From NCBI GenBank assembly GCA_034769895.1, contig JAWRYS010001454.1, positions 310,001-374,000 of the forward strand: a stretch of 64,000 nucleotides of DNA. Direction: 5' to 3'. The translations under genes were made by a program, and so were the position numbers. This document shows, piece after piece, positions 45,694 through 56,363 of the stretch. The notes beneath the pieces were generated by a model. It saw only the letters and a program-made list of their open reading frames with translations, made no database searches and was not told where the DNA came from. The stretch's first letter is position 1. Each line of letters begins with the position of its first letter. Origin of the DNA: Magicicada septendecula (Eukaryota > Arthropoda > Insecta > Hemiptera > Cicadidae).

Positions 45694-45812
45694 ATAGTTA
45701 TTGTATATTATTGTAAAATTTTTTCTTTCTTTCTTTGTTGGTCTTATTTCTTGGCCAAACCCAGCAGATTGGAGCAGTAAAGGGTTATTGGAGTTTATTA
45801 CGGCCTCCGTTC

Positions 45813-45819
45813 GTTTAAA
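45813..45819 (-). promoter_or_regulatory. -1 ribosomal frameshift site U UUA AAC
   Basis: On the coding strand the heptamer TTTAAAC falls exactly in the gag frame as T TTA AAC, five codons before the gag stop. The pol frame is closed just upstream by a TGA (45828-45826) and open from this point on, so a -1 slip here is the only reading that joins gag to pol. U UUA AAC is a well-established efficient slippery sequence. No pseudoknot was identified downstream by eye. Confidence 0.85.
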
Positions 45820-46202
45820 TGTTCCGCATCATTACGGATTAGGCCGTTGGAAGCATCAGCTTGGAGTCCTGAAACTGCTTCGTTTGGTTCAGCACGATCG
45901 TCCTGTTGGGCTTCCGTTACAGGTAGTCTTCGTTGATTGTCCAGGCTGGAATTGCGTCTGGGCTCGTACTCTCTGTAACGATTACTTCCCTGACTTCCTT
46001 GAAAGGTCTCGTACTCATAATATCGGCTCCTTCGTTGAGGCTGGTACCTCCTCTGTCCACTGCCTTCCGCTCTGATGTAGTTAATATGGGGTCGATATGT
46101 CCTGTAATTATTGTTATTACCTCCATTCGGGTAATTCCTGTTATAATTACTACGATAATTGTTATTAGAGGGGTTGGGGTTCCTCTGACCATTTGGAACA
46201 TA

Positions 46203-46320
46203 ATTACGGTTATTATTATATTTATAATAATAAATATATATTTATATATATATTTTTTTATTATTATTATTATATTATATTATTATATAATAATAATAAT
46301 AATTATTATTATTATAACCG
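46203..46320. repeat. AT/AAT microsatellite within gag
   Basis: Dense TTA, TA and AAT repeats derived from a run of Asn codons; in the gag frame they now contain stop codons. The short ORFs at 46193-46375 and 46283-46597 are artefacts. Confidence 0.9.
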
Positions 46321-48132
46321 TTGTTGTTTGGTGGACGGTTATTATTATTATTGTTGTTGCCCTCATTATTATTAATTCAAGGAACATGATTATTATTACT
46401 ACTGTTATTAAATCTAGGTACATTATTGTTATTACGGGTGTTATGATTGTATTCGGCATTATTCCGATTTGCGGAATTATAATTATTGTTGTTGCCCACA
46501 TTCTGCCGATTATTGTTATTCGAATTATTGGTGTTACTTCTTGGTTCCGGCCTTTCATGTCTCCTGCGACTTTGACGGTAGTAATCCTCATGCTCATACA
46601 TTTCTAAGAGCTCGGTCATTGCTTGTACAGTCTTTATTTGACTGTTTCTTCTAGCTCTTATTATATCTTCCTCATAATGGTATGAGAGCTTGCTGACCAG
46701 GCATTCTTCCGGTATTCTGGGCTCTAGATGTTTGGCCACGCACACCTTTCCCAAGAAGTACGCCGTTAGAGTCTGGTTTCCACACGGGTTGTATTTTCCA
46801 TGACAGATCCCGTCTCTAGCGATATTTTGTGTCGATTCAGACCAATATTTGGCTTTGAATAGCCTTTTGAATTGTTGGTAGTCGGTCACTTCGTCTCTTA
46901 TCGCCATCCACCAATTATCTGCTATCTCCTTGAACGATTCGTCAAGTACTTCTTTATTCTCCCTCCAGCGATTGCCTCTGTGTTTGGTGAAGTACTCTTC
47001 GATTCTGGCTAGGAACTCCATCGGTTTGTTTTTATAAAATCTGAAGTTAATTCCTTCGCGATTCTCGCTGTTAGGACAACTGGTAATGCTTGTCGGTCGA
47101 CTATGGAATAGGTCTATATCTGTTTGATTCTGTCGCACCTGACTGTTGATACTGGTCACAGTAGCTTCAATGCCGTCACATTTTTCTGTGAATCGGTCCT
47201 GCACTCGCTCCCAGTCTTCGCGTGTTTCTTTTAGTCTTTCCTCCAACGTCTTCCTAGTCGTTTCTTCAATGTTGTTAACCTTAGTGTTTATTTCTGTCTT
47301 GATACTCTGTACTTCTCGTTCGGTCTGACTCCATCTTTCGTCAGCTCTTGTAATCTTTTGTTCGATTACCGTTATTTCCTCTTTTACTTTCTTGCTGATT
47401 GTTTCATTATTTTCAGCTATCTTTTGCCCCAACTCTTCCTTCAATGCTTCCATCTTTACATCTAATCGGTTCATATCCTCTTGGTTCGTCTCTCTTAATT
47501 CTGCTCTTAATTGTTGACTATTATTTTCCATCTTTTTATTGGTTTCTTCCAGTTTCTGGCTTATCTGGGTCAATTCCTCCTTCGATTGTTTATTGTCAGT
47601 CTTTATTTTCTCCATTTTCTCCTCCATCTTCTTACTATTTTCTTCCATTTTCTCCTCCATCTTCTTACTATTTTCTCTTAATTCCTCCTTCAATCGTTGG
47701 TTATCACTTTTCATTTCCTTATTATTTCCTTCCATCTTCTTACTATTTTCTTCGATTTTCTTATTGGTATCCCCGATTTTATTACTCAGCTCTTCCTTTA
47801 ATTCTTCCTTCGTCGTTTTAAATTCTCTGAGTATCATCTCCATCATTCTATCCAATTTTGTATCTTCCTTTGTGGTGGATTTCTCCGGCTGTTCCTCCTG
47901 TGGTGCAGGCTTGTTTGGTTCCGCTGGCGGTAATATCGACTCCACATCTTCCACTGGTGTCGCCTCTTTATCCTCCATGTCTACCTCCTGCTCGGCCTCC
48001 ACAGCCCTTTTTCTTGATGTAGCCCTCCTGTGCATATCGCTCCTTCTTCCGACCTATTGACCGCTGCCGAGCTAAAAATAGGAAACTGGACAATCGTCCT
48101 TATTTTATTACTCTATTAGCTCCTATTTTAGG

Positions 48133-48150
48133 CCCTTTAGTTGGACGCCA
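48133..48150 (-). promoter_or_regulatory. Primer-binding site of the Gypsy element
   Basis: Immediately after the 5' LTR the minus strand reads ACA, AAT, TGGCGTCCAACTAAAGGGCC. It resembles the complement of an insect tRNA-Lys(CUU) 3' end (TGGCGCCCAACGTGGGGC) with several mismatches. The identification rests on remembered tRNA sequence. Confidence 0.7.
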
Positions 48151-48153
48151 ATT

Positions 48154-51100
48154 TGTAATATAATTTATTACAAATATAAATAATAAAGATAGCAAGAATT
48201 ATTGTGATACTAACAAATGTTGTCTAAATCTCGGTGTTGAACTCGCCGACGATACAGCTCCACTTTGGATTCACCAATTGGTAATTATTCCCAATCACAA
48301 AGAATAAATTAATATAAATAATGTATTATAATAAAGTGTGATTGGTTGATAATAAAAATTTTTGTAAGTTATAAAATGTTACTTATATATATTTTTTGTT
48401 TAATTGATTAAATCAATTAATTAATTAATAATTAATTAATTGTGTGTGTGCTTTAATTACTTGCAATTTAATAAGTATGAATTTGTAGTTCAAATCTATT
48501 TGAACTATTAATAATTTAATTGTGTATTCAGATCTGTTGGTTCTCTCTCTGCTGACTTTGCGCTTCTTATTTCTCTCAAATATTTATTTTATCCCTGTAA
48601 TTTATTTTTTAGAAGAAAAAATAGCTAACATTCACTATACAAATAAATACAAACTCATATAACAGAATAATGGTGTTCATTTATTTACATTTAAAATTAT
48701 GCGCCATTCAGGCTGCGCATGTCCCAGGCATTGGTTAATATCTGCTCCAGTCGGTAGCGAACAAGATTGACAAAATATATTTTTACAAGATTAATGAATT
48801 ACGATTCTTTTAGCGAGTCGAAATGATCAGAGGGCAAGGAACAAGATACAGTCTTACAGATATTTTTAAACTAAATTATTATGGCTGAAAAAACAATATT
48901 ATTATGTAAATTGTCAATTATGAAAAGTAATATCGAACAATTCGTCGAAATGACGTCACTTGCTTCCAGCAGGCTGTGTACTTGGCTCGTTCGGAAAATA
49001 AGTATGGCCGCCGTAACCTCGATTTTCTCTGCTATGCACTGCTAACTGGTTGAGCTTCTCCCACAGAAATAAATGAGTATTCCCTTCTCTGCGATGTTGG
49101 ATTTGTCCTGGAATGTAGTGTAGAGTGTTCTCTCTTCTCCTGCGATGTCGTTTCGTGATGGGTTACTGGTGAAGTGTCCGGTGTTCAAATATGTGTATTC
49201 GTGTTCTGCTAATATGGTTCAAAATCTTCTCAAAATGGCCGTTGATTTCTTGTGCTTGAGTTAGATGGTGTTATTACTGTTGTTCGGAATTAGTGAGGTG
49301 TTAATTATTAACTGTTAGTGTTATTTTTATTTAGTTAACCTCTTTTACACTTTTCAAAGCTACACTCACGGTTTTACACAAAATTATACTTTTTCGGTCT
49401 TCTGTTAATAACTTCTCAACTAGTCGTATTAACGATTAACAATAGACTAAACTCTGAACGTCGTCGTTTTAGGGTAATTTGTGATATGTCTTTTTCCTCT
49501 TTCCATTGTTTATTTATTAAAAGTACATGTCTTAGATTTGGTTCATCATCTAAATATACATAATAGGTTTTTTTTATTTATTACTGTATTTCATTTATTT
49601 CTTAATTTTACAAAAATCTAACTACTCAGCAATATTGATTAATTAATTTTACATAATTGGATATATAGCTGGGTTTGTTTCAAGTTCATTTACGCCTAAA
49701 AATTACAATTTTTTATAATCCTTGTAGGTCTCATATTTTGTACAAATTTAGTGTTTAAATAGTTTATAAGTGTTTTTTCTGATAATATTTCCATGGAATA
49801 ATCTTAATAACTCCGTGATTATCTTTGTTGTTCATAATTTTGTTGTTAGAACACTTTAATATTGATTAATTTACTGTTTAGTCTGATTTGATTACCATTA
49901 TAGGCCTAGTATTATTTGTTTCCAAAAGAAGTTAATTTTCTTTCCTTTGTCATTCCATTCGTTATTAATTGTATCTGTACTAATTACATTTTCAATTTCT
50001 GTGTTGTATGGACTGAATTTTATCCCCTATTATGTAGTTTGATTCTCTGATAGATAGTTTTGGTTTACATTACTGGTCTGTTTTTTCTAGATTGGTGTAT
50101 TAGCTAATCTGCTTTGTACCTTTCATATGGTTTACAGTTTTAAATAAAATTATAACAATCCTATTTCCTACTTGCCTCTCTGCCTTACAAACTTGAAAAT
50201 GAGTTAACATGGTTTTAAATACAACAAAACATCTTATTATCTACTATGTTTCCTATATCACCTAATTTTAACAAAAACATCTTATACCTACTATTTTTAA
50301 CTGTATCATTCAATGATAACAAAATATCTTGTTCTTATCATTTTTCATTATCCTATTTAATTATAACAAAAATATCTTATCCTACTTATTCCCTGGACAT
50401 AATTTAATTAGAAAATAAAAAACTCTTATTACTAGTAATACTGTCAGTCATTAACTGTCTTTGGTATTTATGTCTCTTTTGGTATTATACTCAACTGTGA
50501 TTATAAACATCTTATAACTATTATCACCTTATATCTAACATATTATTTGATTAACAATAAATACTAAACATTTTATTATTGGTTATACCCTCAGTTGTGA
50601 ACTGTCCTTTGGGTATTTATTATCTTTGTTACAATTTACTTAACTGTAATTAAAAAAAACATTTTATGAGTAATATAATTTCTTATATCTATTAAAAACA
50701 AAAGTCTTATCACTAACAATGTTGTCAGCCCTTTTAAATAATTTCTATTTCCTACAATATTTTTTATTATAGTGTGTCACTGGTTATTCTCTACACTCAC
50801 TGTAGTCTCTAACTTTTGTTGTATTTTTTATGGTATTTCACCTTATATTTCTTACACTAATGGTAGTCTTTTGTTTTTACACTATGGTAGTTTTTGGTTT
50901 GTTTCTACACTATTGGTAGTCTTTTGTTTTTACACTATGGTAGTTTTTGGTTTGTTTCTACACTATTGGTAGTCTTTTGGTTGTTACATATAATACTTAT
51001 ATCTAGTTTACAACTCGGTTTTCCTTGGATTGTATCTTGTAACTTGAGTTACGGGGTCTAAATATGTTAGTTTTAAATTTAGTTCAAAGGTTTGTATTCC

Positions 51101-51530
51101 ATTATTAACATTTTTGGAATAGCTCTTCTTATTTCTAGGCTCTTTGTAGGAATCTTGACATATTTTGTCCTTTCTTCATTATTATATTGGTAAATTTCTT
51201 GTCTTGTGGTTTCTCTGCTTCTTGACCTTATAAATTTCCATTATTAATATTGGTTTCACCTTTTTATCTCCTTTTTCTTGTCTTTCCTTTTTACTGCTTC
51301 CCCAATCTACTGGGTATACTGCCGGTTTATTGGGTTTTTACATAGTAAGTTATTTTGACCGATAGTTTTCTTTGTTATTTTTTATTCTTATTAACATTTT
51401 ATTGACTTAATATACAGTTTCTTTTGCTTAACCTTTAAACAATTCATTCTTCTCACTCACTATGGACCTTTTCTGTTTATTTATGTTGCATTAAGTTAAA
51501 ATTTTCAAGTGATAATTTTGTTAGGCTACA
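48154..51530 (-). repeat. 5' LTR of the Gypsy element (3377 bp)
   Basis: Starts TGTAATATAATT and ends AGGCTACA. It should contain the promoter that drives gag-pol leftwards; the GC-richer patch about 48950-49150 with TGACGTCA is the likeliest promoter region, although no TATA box was assigned. It lacks the F3 foldback and has one fewer 53-bp tandem unit than the 3' LTR. Frame 50772-50972 is not a gene. Confidence 0.97.
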
Positions 51531-51534
51531 ATAT

Positions 51535-52502
51535 TCTTAATAAATACTAAAAATCGTTTTGTTACTGGAATTTGTATTAGAATTAATTAGGTATGATTTA
51601 ATAAGTAAGCGCTATTAAAAATACTTGAAAAACAAACGAATTTCAAGGAACTGTTAATAATATGTTTTTATTATTAAATGTCGTTCTGAAAGAGATATAA
51701 ATACATTGAGGCAAAATATAATATTTCGTTCCTTTTAAAAAGAGAGCACTTCACCTTAAAAAGGGGAACGAAAAGAAGTAGTGTAGTATTGAACAAACTT
51801 GACGTTGGCTGGCGTTACTTATGAGCAGCAAATAGGCTATGTCATGAGAACTTAAATCATATTTGAACAAATGATTTTTGTGTAAGCCTCCGCTGTGGAT
51901 CGTATGAGTGAATGTGTTTTACTTAATCATTTAAAATCTCTGATATATAGATTTGTTTATAATAACTAATTCATGTGAGCCTAGATTCTAAGCATTTTTA
52001 CAATTATTACTTTAATTGGGCTAAGTACAAGTAAATATTTATAATAGTATTTATTCAATTTGAGTAAATTGACATAACAATTGAATCATTGACATTTTTT
52101 GTATAAGATGTAGGGATATGAAGAAATACTACTACGTCAGAGATTACAGTGTTCATATCAGTTAAGCTGATATTCAGTAAGGAAAAAGTCTTAAAAGTTA
52201 AATGGAATTCGTGAATACGTTAAATATGCCCACTTGTTAGTAATTTCGAGGAATTGTTAAACCGTTTAAAGTGGCGAATATAAGTAAAAAAAGAATATTG
52301 GTGAATATAATTCATCTCAGCATCAATAGCAATAATTAAACTTTAATCCATTCAGCGTTTCCGACATTATATACGACATTGTTCTGGTTATTTAATTTGT
52401 AGGTGGAGCCTACTTTTGAAAACTACAAAGACGTTATATTCCAACTAGGATGCCTCAGAAAAGGGGCATAAGTTGGGGACGTTTTCTTGGCTGCTTTTTT
52501 TT
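51535..52502. other. AT-rich flank between Gypsy and LINE
   Basis: No coding or repeat feature recognised. The last bases before 52503 are the A-tail (T run on the plus strand, about 52495-52504) of the LINE fragment. Confidence 0.55.
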
Positions 52503-53125
52503 TTAACTCCTAAAGGCAATGCCTTGTCGCTGTAGCCACGTCACTCTATCCCTTGCGATATTCTTCATTTCTCCATAGGACCCACTATTCACGACACTCA
52601 TTGTGCTGCGGAAGTATGCAGTTCTTGGTCTTCCTTTGGGCTTCTTCCCCACTACTTTGCCCTCAAAGGTGTTAGTTAAAAAAGCACTATGTCTGATCAT
52701 ATGCCCTATCAACTTAATCTTCCTCACCTCTATACTCCTAAGCAGTGTTCTATTCTCATTTATTTCCTCTAAGATCTGTTCATTCGTCTTCCTATCTGTC
52801 CAACTAGTTTTTGTCATTCTCCGCCAAATCCACATCTCCATTGCCTGAAGTCTGTCACTCGCCACCTTCCCTAAGGTCCACGATTCACACCCGTAAGTTA
52901 AAACACTCCATACAAATACCTTAACAAACTTTTTCCTTGTTTCAATACTAATATGGTTGTTTGTTAATAAGTTCCTTTTGTTCTGGAATGCTTGTTTTGC
53001 CAGAGCTACTCTCCTCTTAATCTCTGCCAGACACTTATTCCCACTTGTAACTATGCTACCCAGGTAACAAAATTCAGTAACGTGCTCCAATATTGTGTTG
53101 TTCAACATAATGGTTGATTTAATGT
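52503..53125 (-). pseudogene. 5'-truncated LINE, ORF2 C-terminus with poly(A) tail
   Basis: An uninterrupted 200-codon minus-strand frame reads VTEFCYLGSIVTSGNKCLAE, then VLTYGCESWTL, AMEMWIWRRMTKTSWTDR, KLIGHMIRH and GKKPKGRPRTAYF, ending RQGIAFRS. This is the post-RT region of a LINE polymerase. The TAA at 52505-52503 runs directly into a short A-run, so the element has essentially no 3' UTR. The frame extends a few codons upstream of the listed Met and is then lost, a typical 5' truncation. The open frame suggests a young copy, but without the RT core it has no activity. No target duplication was found by eye. Confidence 0.88.
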
Positions 53126-56100
53126 CTTATAACTTACAATAAAAAAATATTCTTTAATTTGTGAAATTTTGCATCGAAAGAACAATATGTTATGCTGTGT
53201 GTATTAAATGACCATATCATTGTTACCATTTCCTTGACGCCTGAAAACTCAAAAATAAAATTAAGCTGATTTGAAATTTTAAAACACGTGCATTTATTTT
53301 AGAGATGTCTTATTTTATTATAGTTTGAATGGGGTTACGAGGAAAAGTAAAATCACTCCTGAAGAAATGTTATTATTTAAATGTCCACATACTATTTTAA
53401 TTGTAGTTATTTAGTACATATAGTATTAGTACATATTTAGTACATCTATATTTAGTACATATAGAGTTTAATTCAAAAAAAGTAAAAAGTAAAAATAAAC
53501 TAACACTTATTTAAAACAAAAGTTAAAACTCAATCAATAAAACACTGTAAGATTTATAATATAAATAACCAAATGACAATGTGATGAAGATTTTAAAATT
53601 CAAGCTTTGCCAATATTCTTTCATTAATAAAAATATTTGAAATGTCTTTTACTTTTACTTTTGAAAATATTTTTCTGCGCATAAATCACAAAAAACATAT
53701 CCAGAAACACTCAACACACATTATGAGAGCTCGGCAAAAACATGTAAATCACACCATGTGTCCACCGGTATCGTTTCCAAAAGTAATAGAGTACAACACA
53801 AATGTTCTGTATCAAAAGGTAAGAGACAATAATCATTTGACTCATAACCGTCAGGGGATTTACACATTGTTATTAACCAATTATACATTGTTACTAGCCA
53901 GTAGATTTATATTGGCTAAGAAAAATCCCAGTAACTTACGTTTAGTATAGAAAAACAATAGGTTATTCACAAGTATAAAACAATTTTGAAATATTATTAC
54001 ACTAAAAAGTACAAAAAGAATAATGTAGGCCATCCAATAGTAATCAACATTGAAACCATACACTTTAACTGAACAAAAAACCACATCTAAAAGTAGATAT
54101 TGAAAACTATGATACGATATGTTATTCTGAATAACCTAATAAAAACAATATTAAAAATAGTAATATATTGAGAAATTCTCTTTTCCGGAATTACGAAAGA
54201 TAAAACACTAGTTCTAAATATATAGAATTATTACTGTATTTTCTAAGTAAATTAAGAACATTTTTATGAAATACGAGAAATAAAACGTAATAAAACAAGT
54301 ACTATTTCAGATAATAGAGTGCTAATTTTATACTAAATTATAAGTACAAATTAATATGTAATAGTATACGTAAAACATGATAATACAAATTTCGTCTGTA
54401 AGGATACCAGTAATTTTAATGTAACGAATCAATTCGTTTACAAACAACAGAAAGTTTTTGTTTTAAGAGAATTAATAGACGGTAATCGAAAGTAATCTCA
54501 AGTAATTCCTTACAGCGCCATGCTTTTATTCTCTAATCCCATTGTATTAACCAACGGCGTGGTATTTGGTGGTAATTTGTCTGGATTCATTGAAAAGGTC
54601 ATACGATACACAACCAGAAATTGTATGCACAATTCGGGTGTAAATTCCAAAAAAACCTATACATGCAGTTTTCATCACATGCATGTTTTTTCTATTCTTT
54701 TTAAGATACTCTGAACTATTGATTGAACAACAGATCTCTGTGTATGATATAATAATAAAACAATAACCTATAATTTCTTTTTAATAAAGCATCTGTCTGA
54801 AACAATTAGTAGCGTTGAGATTATATTTACGCGTTAGGCCTACTACCTGTGAGACTTATTTCAATATTGTTTCCTGTTCGGAAACGCTCTAATCATGCTG
54901 AGGTATTTGTGATTCATGAACGACCTTCATGTAAACCGTGCCTTATACGTATACCATATGAGCGGCCATATAGAACCATAAGCAATTTGAGGCCAGTGTG
55001 GTACAGCGTTTCCTGTTAGAGTACTGTCGTTGACTGTGCTCACTATGAAACAATCTAGCTAAGTACAAAAGCACGAATTAAAATATTTGAGAAACGTGAT
55101 GATTTCTATTAAATATTAAATATTGGACTACCTGTTTTCTATTCAAATTTTTCTCTTAGATTGACAAAATCACAACTTTAATTTCTAATTCAAAACATTC
55201 ATTATTGTTTTAATTTCCAACAATATTGTATAGTAATACAAATAAAATTTTTTTTAAATTTATTACTTTAATTCATTACAAACAAATTGTAAAAATTGAA
55301 AGCTTATATCTTTATAAATACACAAACTAAATGCAGAGATGCCTACGGGTTTGATATTTTGGCGTTTCGGTAATTTCACTGGTAGGCCTACATGTTTTAT
55401 ACAATAAAGGTTTATTTTGCAAGTGCCCATGGGAAAAAAATTGAACTGCCGATTACTATCCAAAGCAGGGTTATACTAGACGTGTAGAGATACGTAGGTC
55501 TACCTCTAATATACAGTGACGACTGCACTTTTTGTTGTGGTCTATAAGACAAACCGGTCAATCGGCTTTCGTCAAACAGATACTGGCTTGTTGTCGCGTG
55601 TAACAGCTTGTTATATAATTGCATCAACTTCTTCGTGCACACGAAAGGTATCTTGTCACTATGACGTACAAGGAGACGTGAAGTTTTTTCTTCTCTTGTG
55701 TTAAGATAACACAATTACTCAGTTAATAATAATCTGCATATTAATTGTGAAAGCAGCGTTAACGTGTGTGTGTATGTGACAAACTGAGAATATAGCGTTA
55801 CACACATATGTACTTTGTATTTGAAACTAATTATCCTGTTACCTACTATGTCGTTAGGAGTGCAAAAATGACATAGTAATATAAAATAGTCCTTAGTAAC
55901 TTTTATAATAAAATAAGAAAATTTCCCGTGCAACTTGGTTAATCTTAGGCAACACGATTGACGTTTTAAGTGCTCTAGAACGGGTGCCAAATTAAGTGTT
56001 ATATATATTTAAATAATAATGTATTTTATAACAATATATAACAATGAAATAGAACAATATATATTACAATGTAGCACAACATTTTTCTAGGTCTACCTAA

Positions 56101-56208
56101 ACATTTATTTGTACTTTATTAAAGATAACACAGTTAATTGAGTAATTTGTAACTTTCATATTTTCTTGGATTTCGTTGTCCATGATGTGTCTGTTAATTA
56201 ACTAAATA
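53126..56208. other. AT-rich DNA without recognised genes
   Basis: Short frames at 53642-53950, 53881-54084, 54520-54714, 55263-55463, 55412-55714 and 55715-55990 lack recognisable domains, and some overlap on opposite strands. TTTAGTACATAT is repeated a few times at 53410-53465. Confidence 0.55.
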
Positions 56209-56363
56209 TAATTATTTCACTACGACTCGAAACACAACCCTTTTTATGGGTAAAAACGTAAAAGCTTTACCTTATAACCTGAAAACCGGTTCAGGTTATA
56301 AGGTAAAGCTTTTACGTTTCTACCCATAAAAAGTTTGTGTTCCGAGTCGTAGTGAAATAATTA
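56209..56363. mobile_element. Near-perfect 155-bp palindrome, possible hairpin MITE
   Basis: Arms 56209-56283 and 56290-56363 (about 74-75 nt, a few mismatches) begin TAATTATTTCACTACGACTC and meet at the loop AACCGG, itself part of AACCGGTT. If the outer TA on each side is the target duplication, the termini are ATTATTTCAC/GTGAAATAAT, compatible with a mariner-type MITE. No hammerhead-like motif is present. Confidence 0.8.

Larger units (their letters stand above)
41939..45819 (-). pseudogene. pol: Gypsy pol (protease, RT, RNase H, integrase), disrupted
   Basis: Pol is the -1 frame relative to gag. It is open from the slippery heptamer at 45819-45813 through a linker into protease, is interrupted by a 429-bp insertion (45071-45499), and resumes in matching frame once that is discounted. 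In-frame stops are TGA at 44239-44237 and TAG at 43894-43892. Protease: VPIMINTGANVSIIN, where the catalytic Asp of the DTG motif is Asn (AAC, 45576-45574), with IMIGCDILRRN as the flap-side C-terminal block. RT: VRLCLDAREIN, WQVELHPASRQY, LPFGLVNS and YVDD (about 44030). The product would make cDNA and integrate it in the nucleus; this copy cannot yield it. Confidence 0.95.
45798..48035 (-). pseudogene. gag: Gypsy gag, long coiled-coil and capsid-like region, Asn-rich tail
   Basis: The ATG at 48035 is 118 nt inside the 5' LTR. Residues about 55-310 are Glu/Lys-rich with repeated KKMEEKMEE-type heptads, a long coiled coil. Residues about 320-490 form the capsid-like core (FRFYKNKPMEFLARIEEYFT, WWMAIRD). 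After about 500 the protein is Arg/Asn-rich with AAT/AAC runs and no CCHC zinc knuckle; basic segments (EPRRNSSLDNQRRL) may bind RNA instead. A TGA at 46379-46377 interrupts the frame and an expanded AT/AAT microsatellite adds further stops, but the same frame reopens and continues (PNGQRNPNPSNNNYRSNYN) to the natural TAA at 45800-45798. Plus-strand ORFs opposite this gene (45933-46607, 47399-48060) are shadows. Confidence 0.92.
37016..51530 (-). mobile_element. Ty3/Gypsy LTR retrotransposon with giant LTRs, complete in structure, inactive
   Basis: A 14,515-bp element bounded by near-identical direct repeats with TG...CA ends and flanked by the 4-bp target duplication ATAT (37012-37015 and 51531-51534). 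It lies on the minus strand, so the 5' LTR is at 48154-51530 and the 3' LTR at 37016-40670. Domain order protease, RT, RNase H, integrase defines Gypsy. No envelope gene is seen between pol and the 3' LTR. The LTRs make up almost half of the element. Coding lesions include an in-frame gag stop, a mutated protease Asp, a 429-bp insertion in protease and two RT-region stops. By-eye LTR comparison shows about two dozen substitutions, so the insertion is fairly recent. Confidence 0.97.

Noticed and set aside
45933..46607. 224-codon Ile-rich plus-strand ORF, and similar ones at 47399-48060
   Set aside because: Lie antisense to gag; composition mirrors the Asn- and Glu/Lys-rich coding strand.
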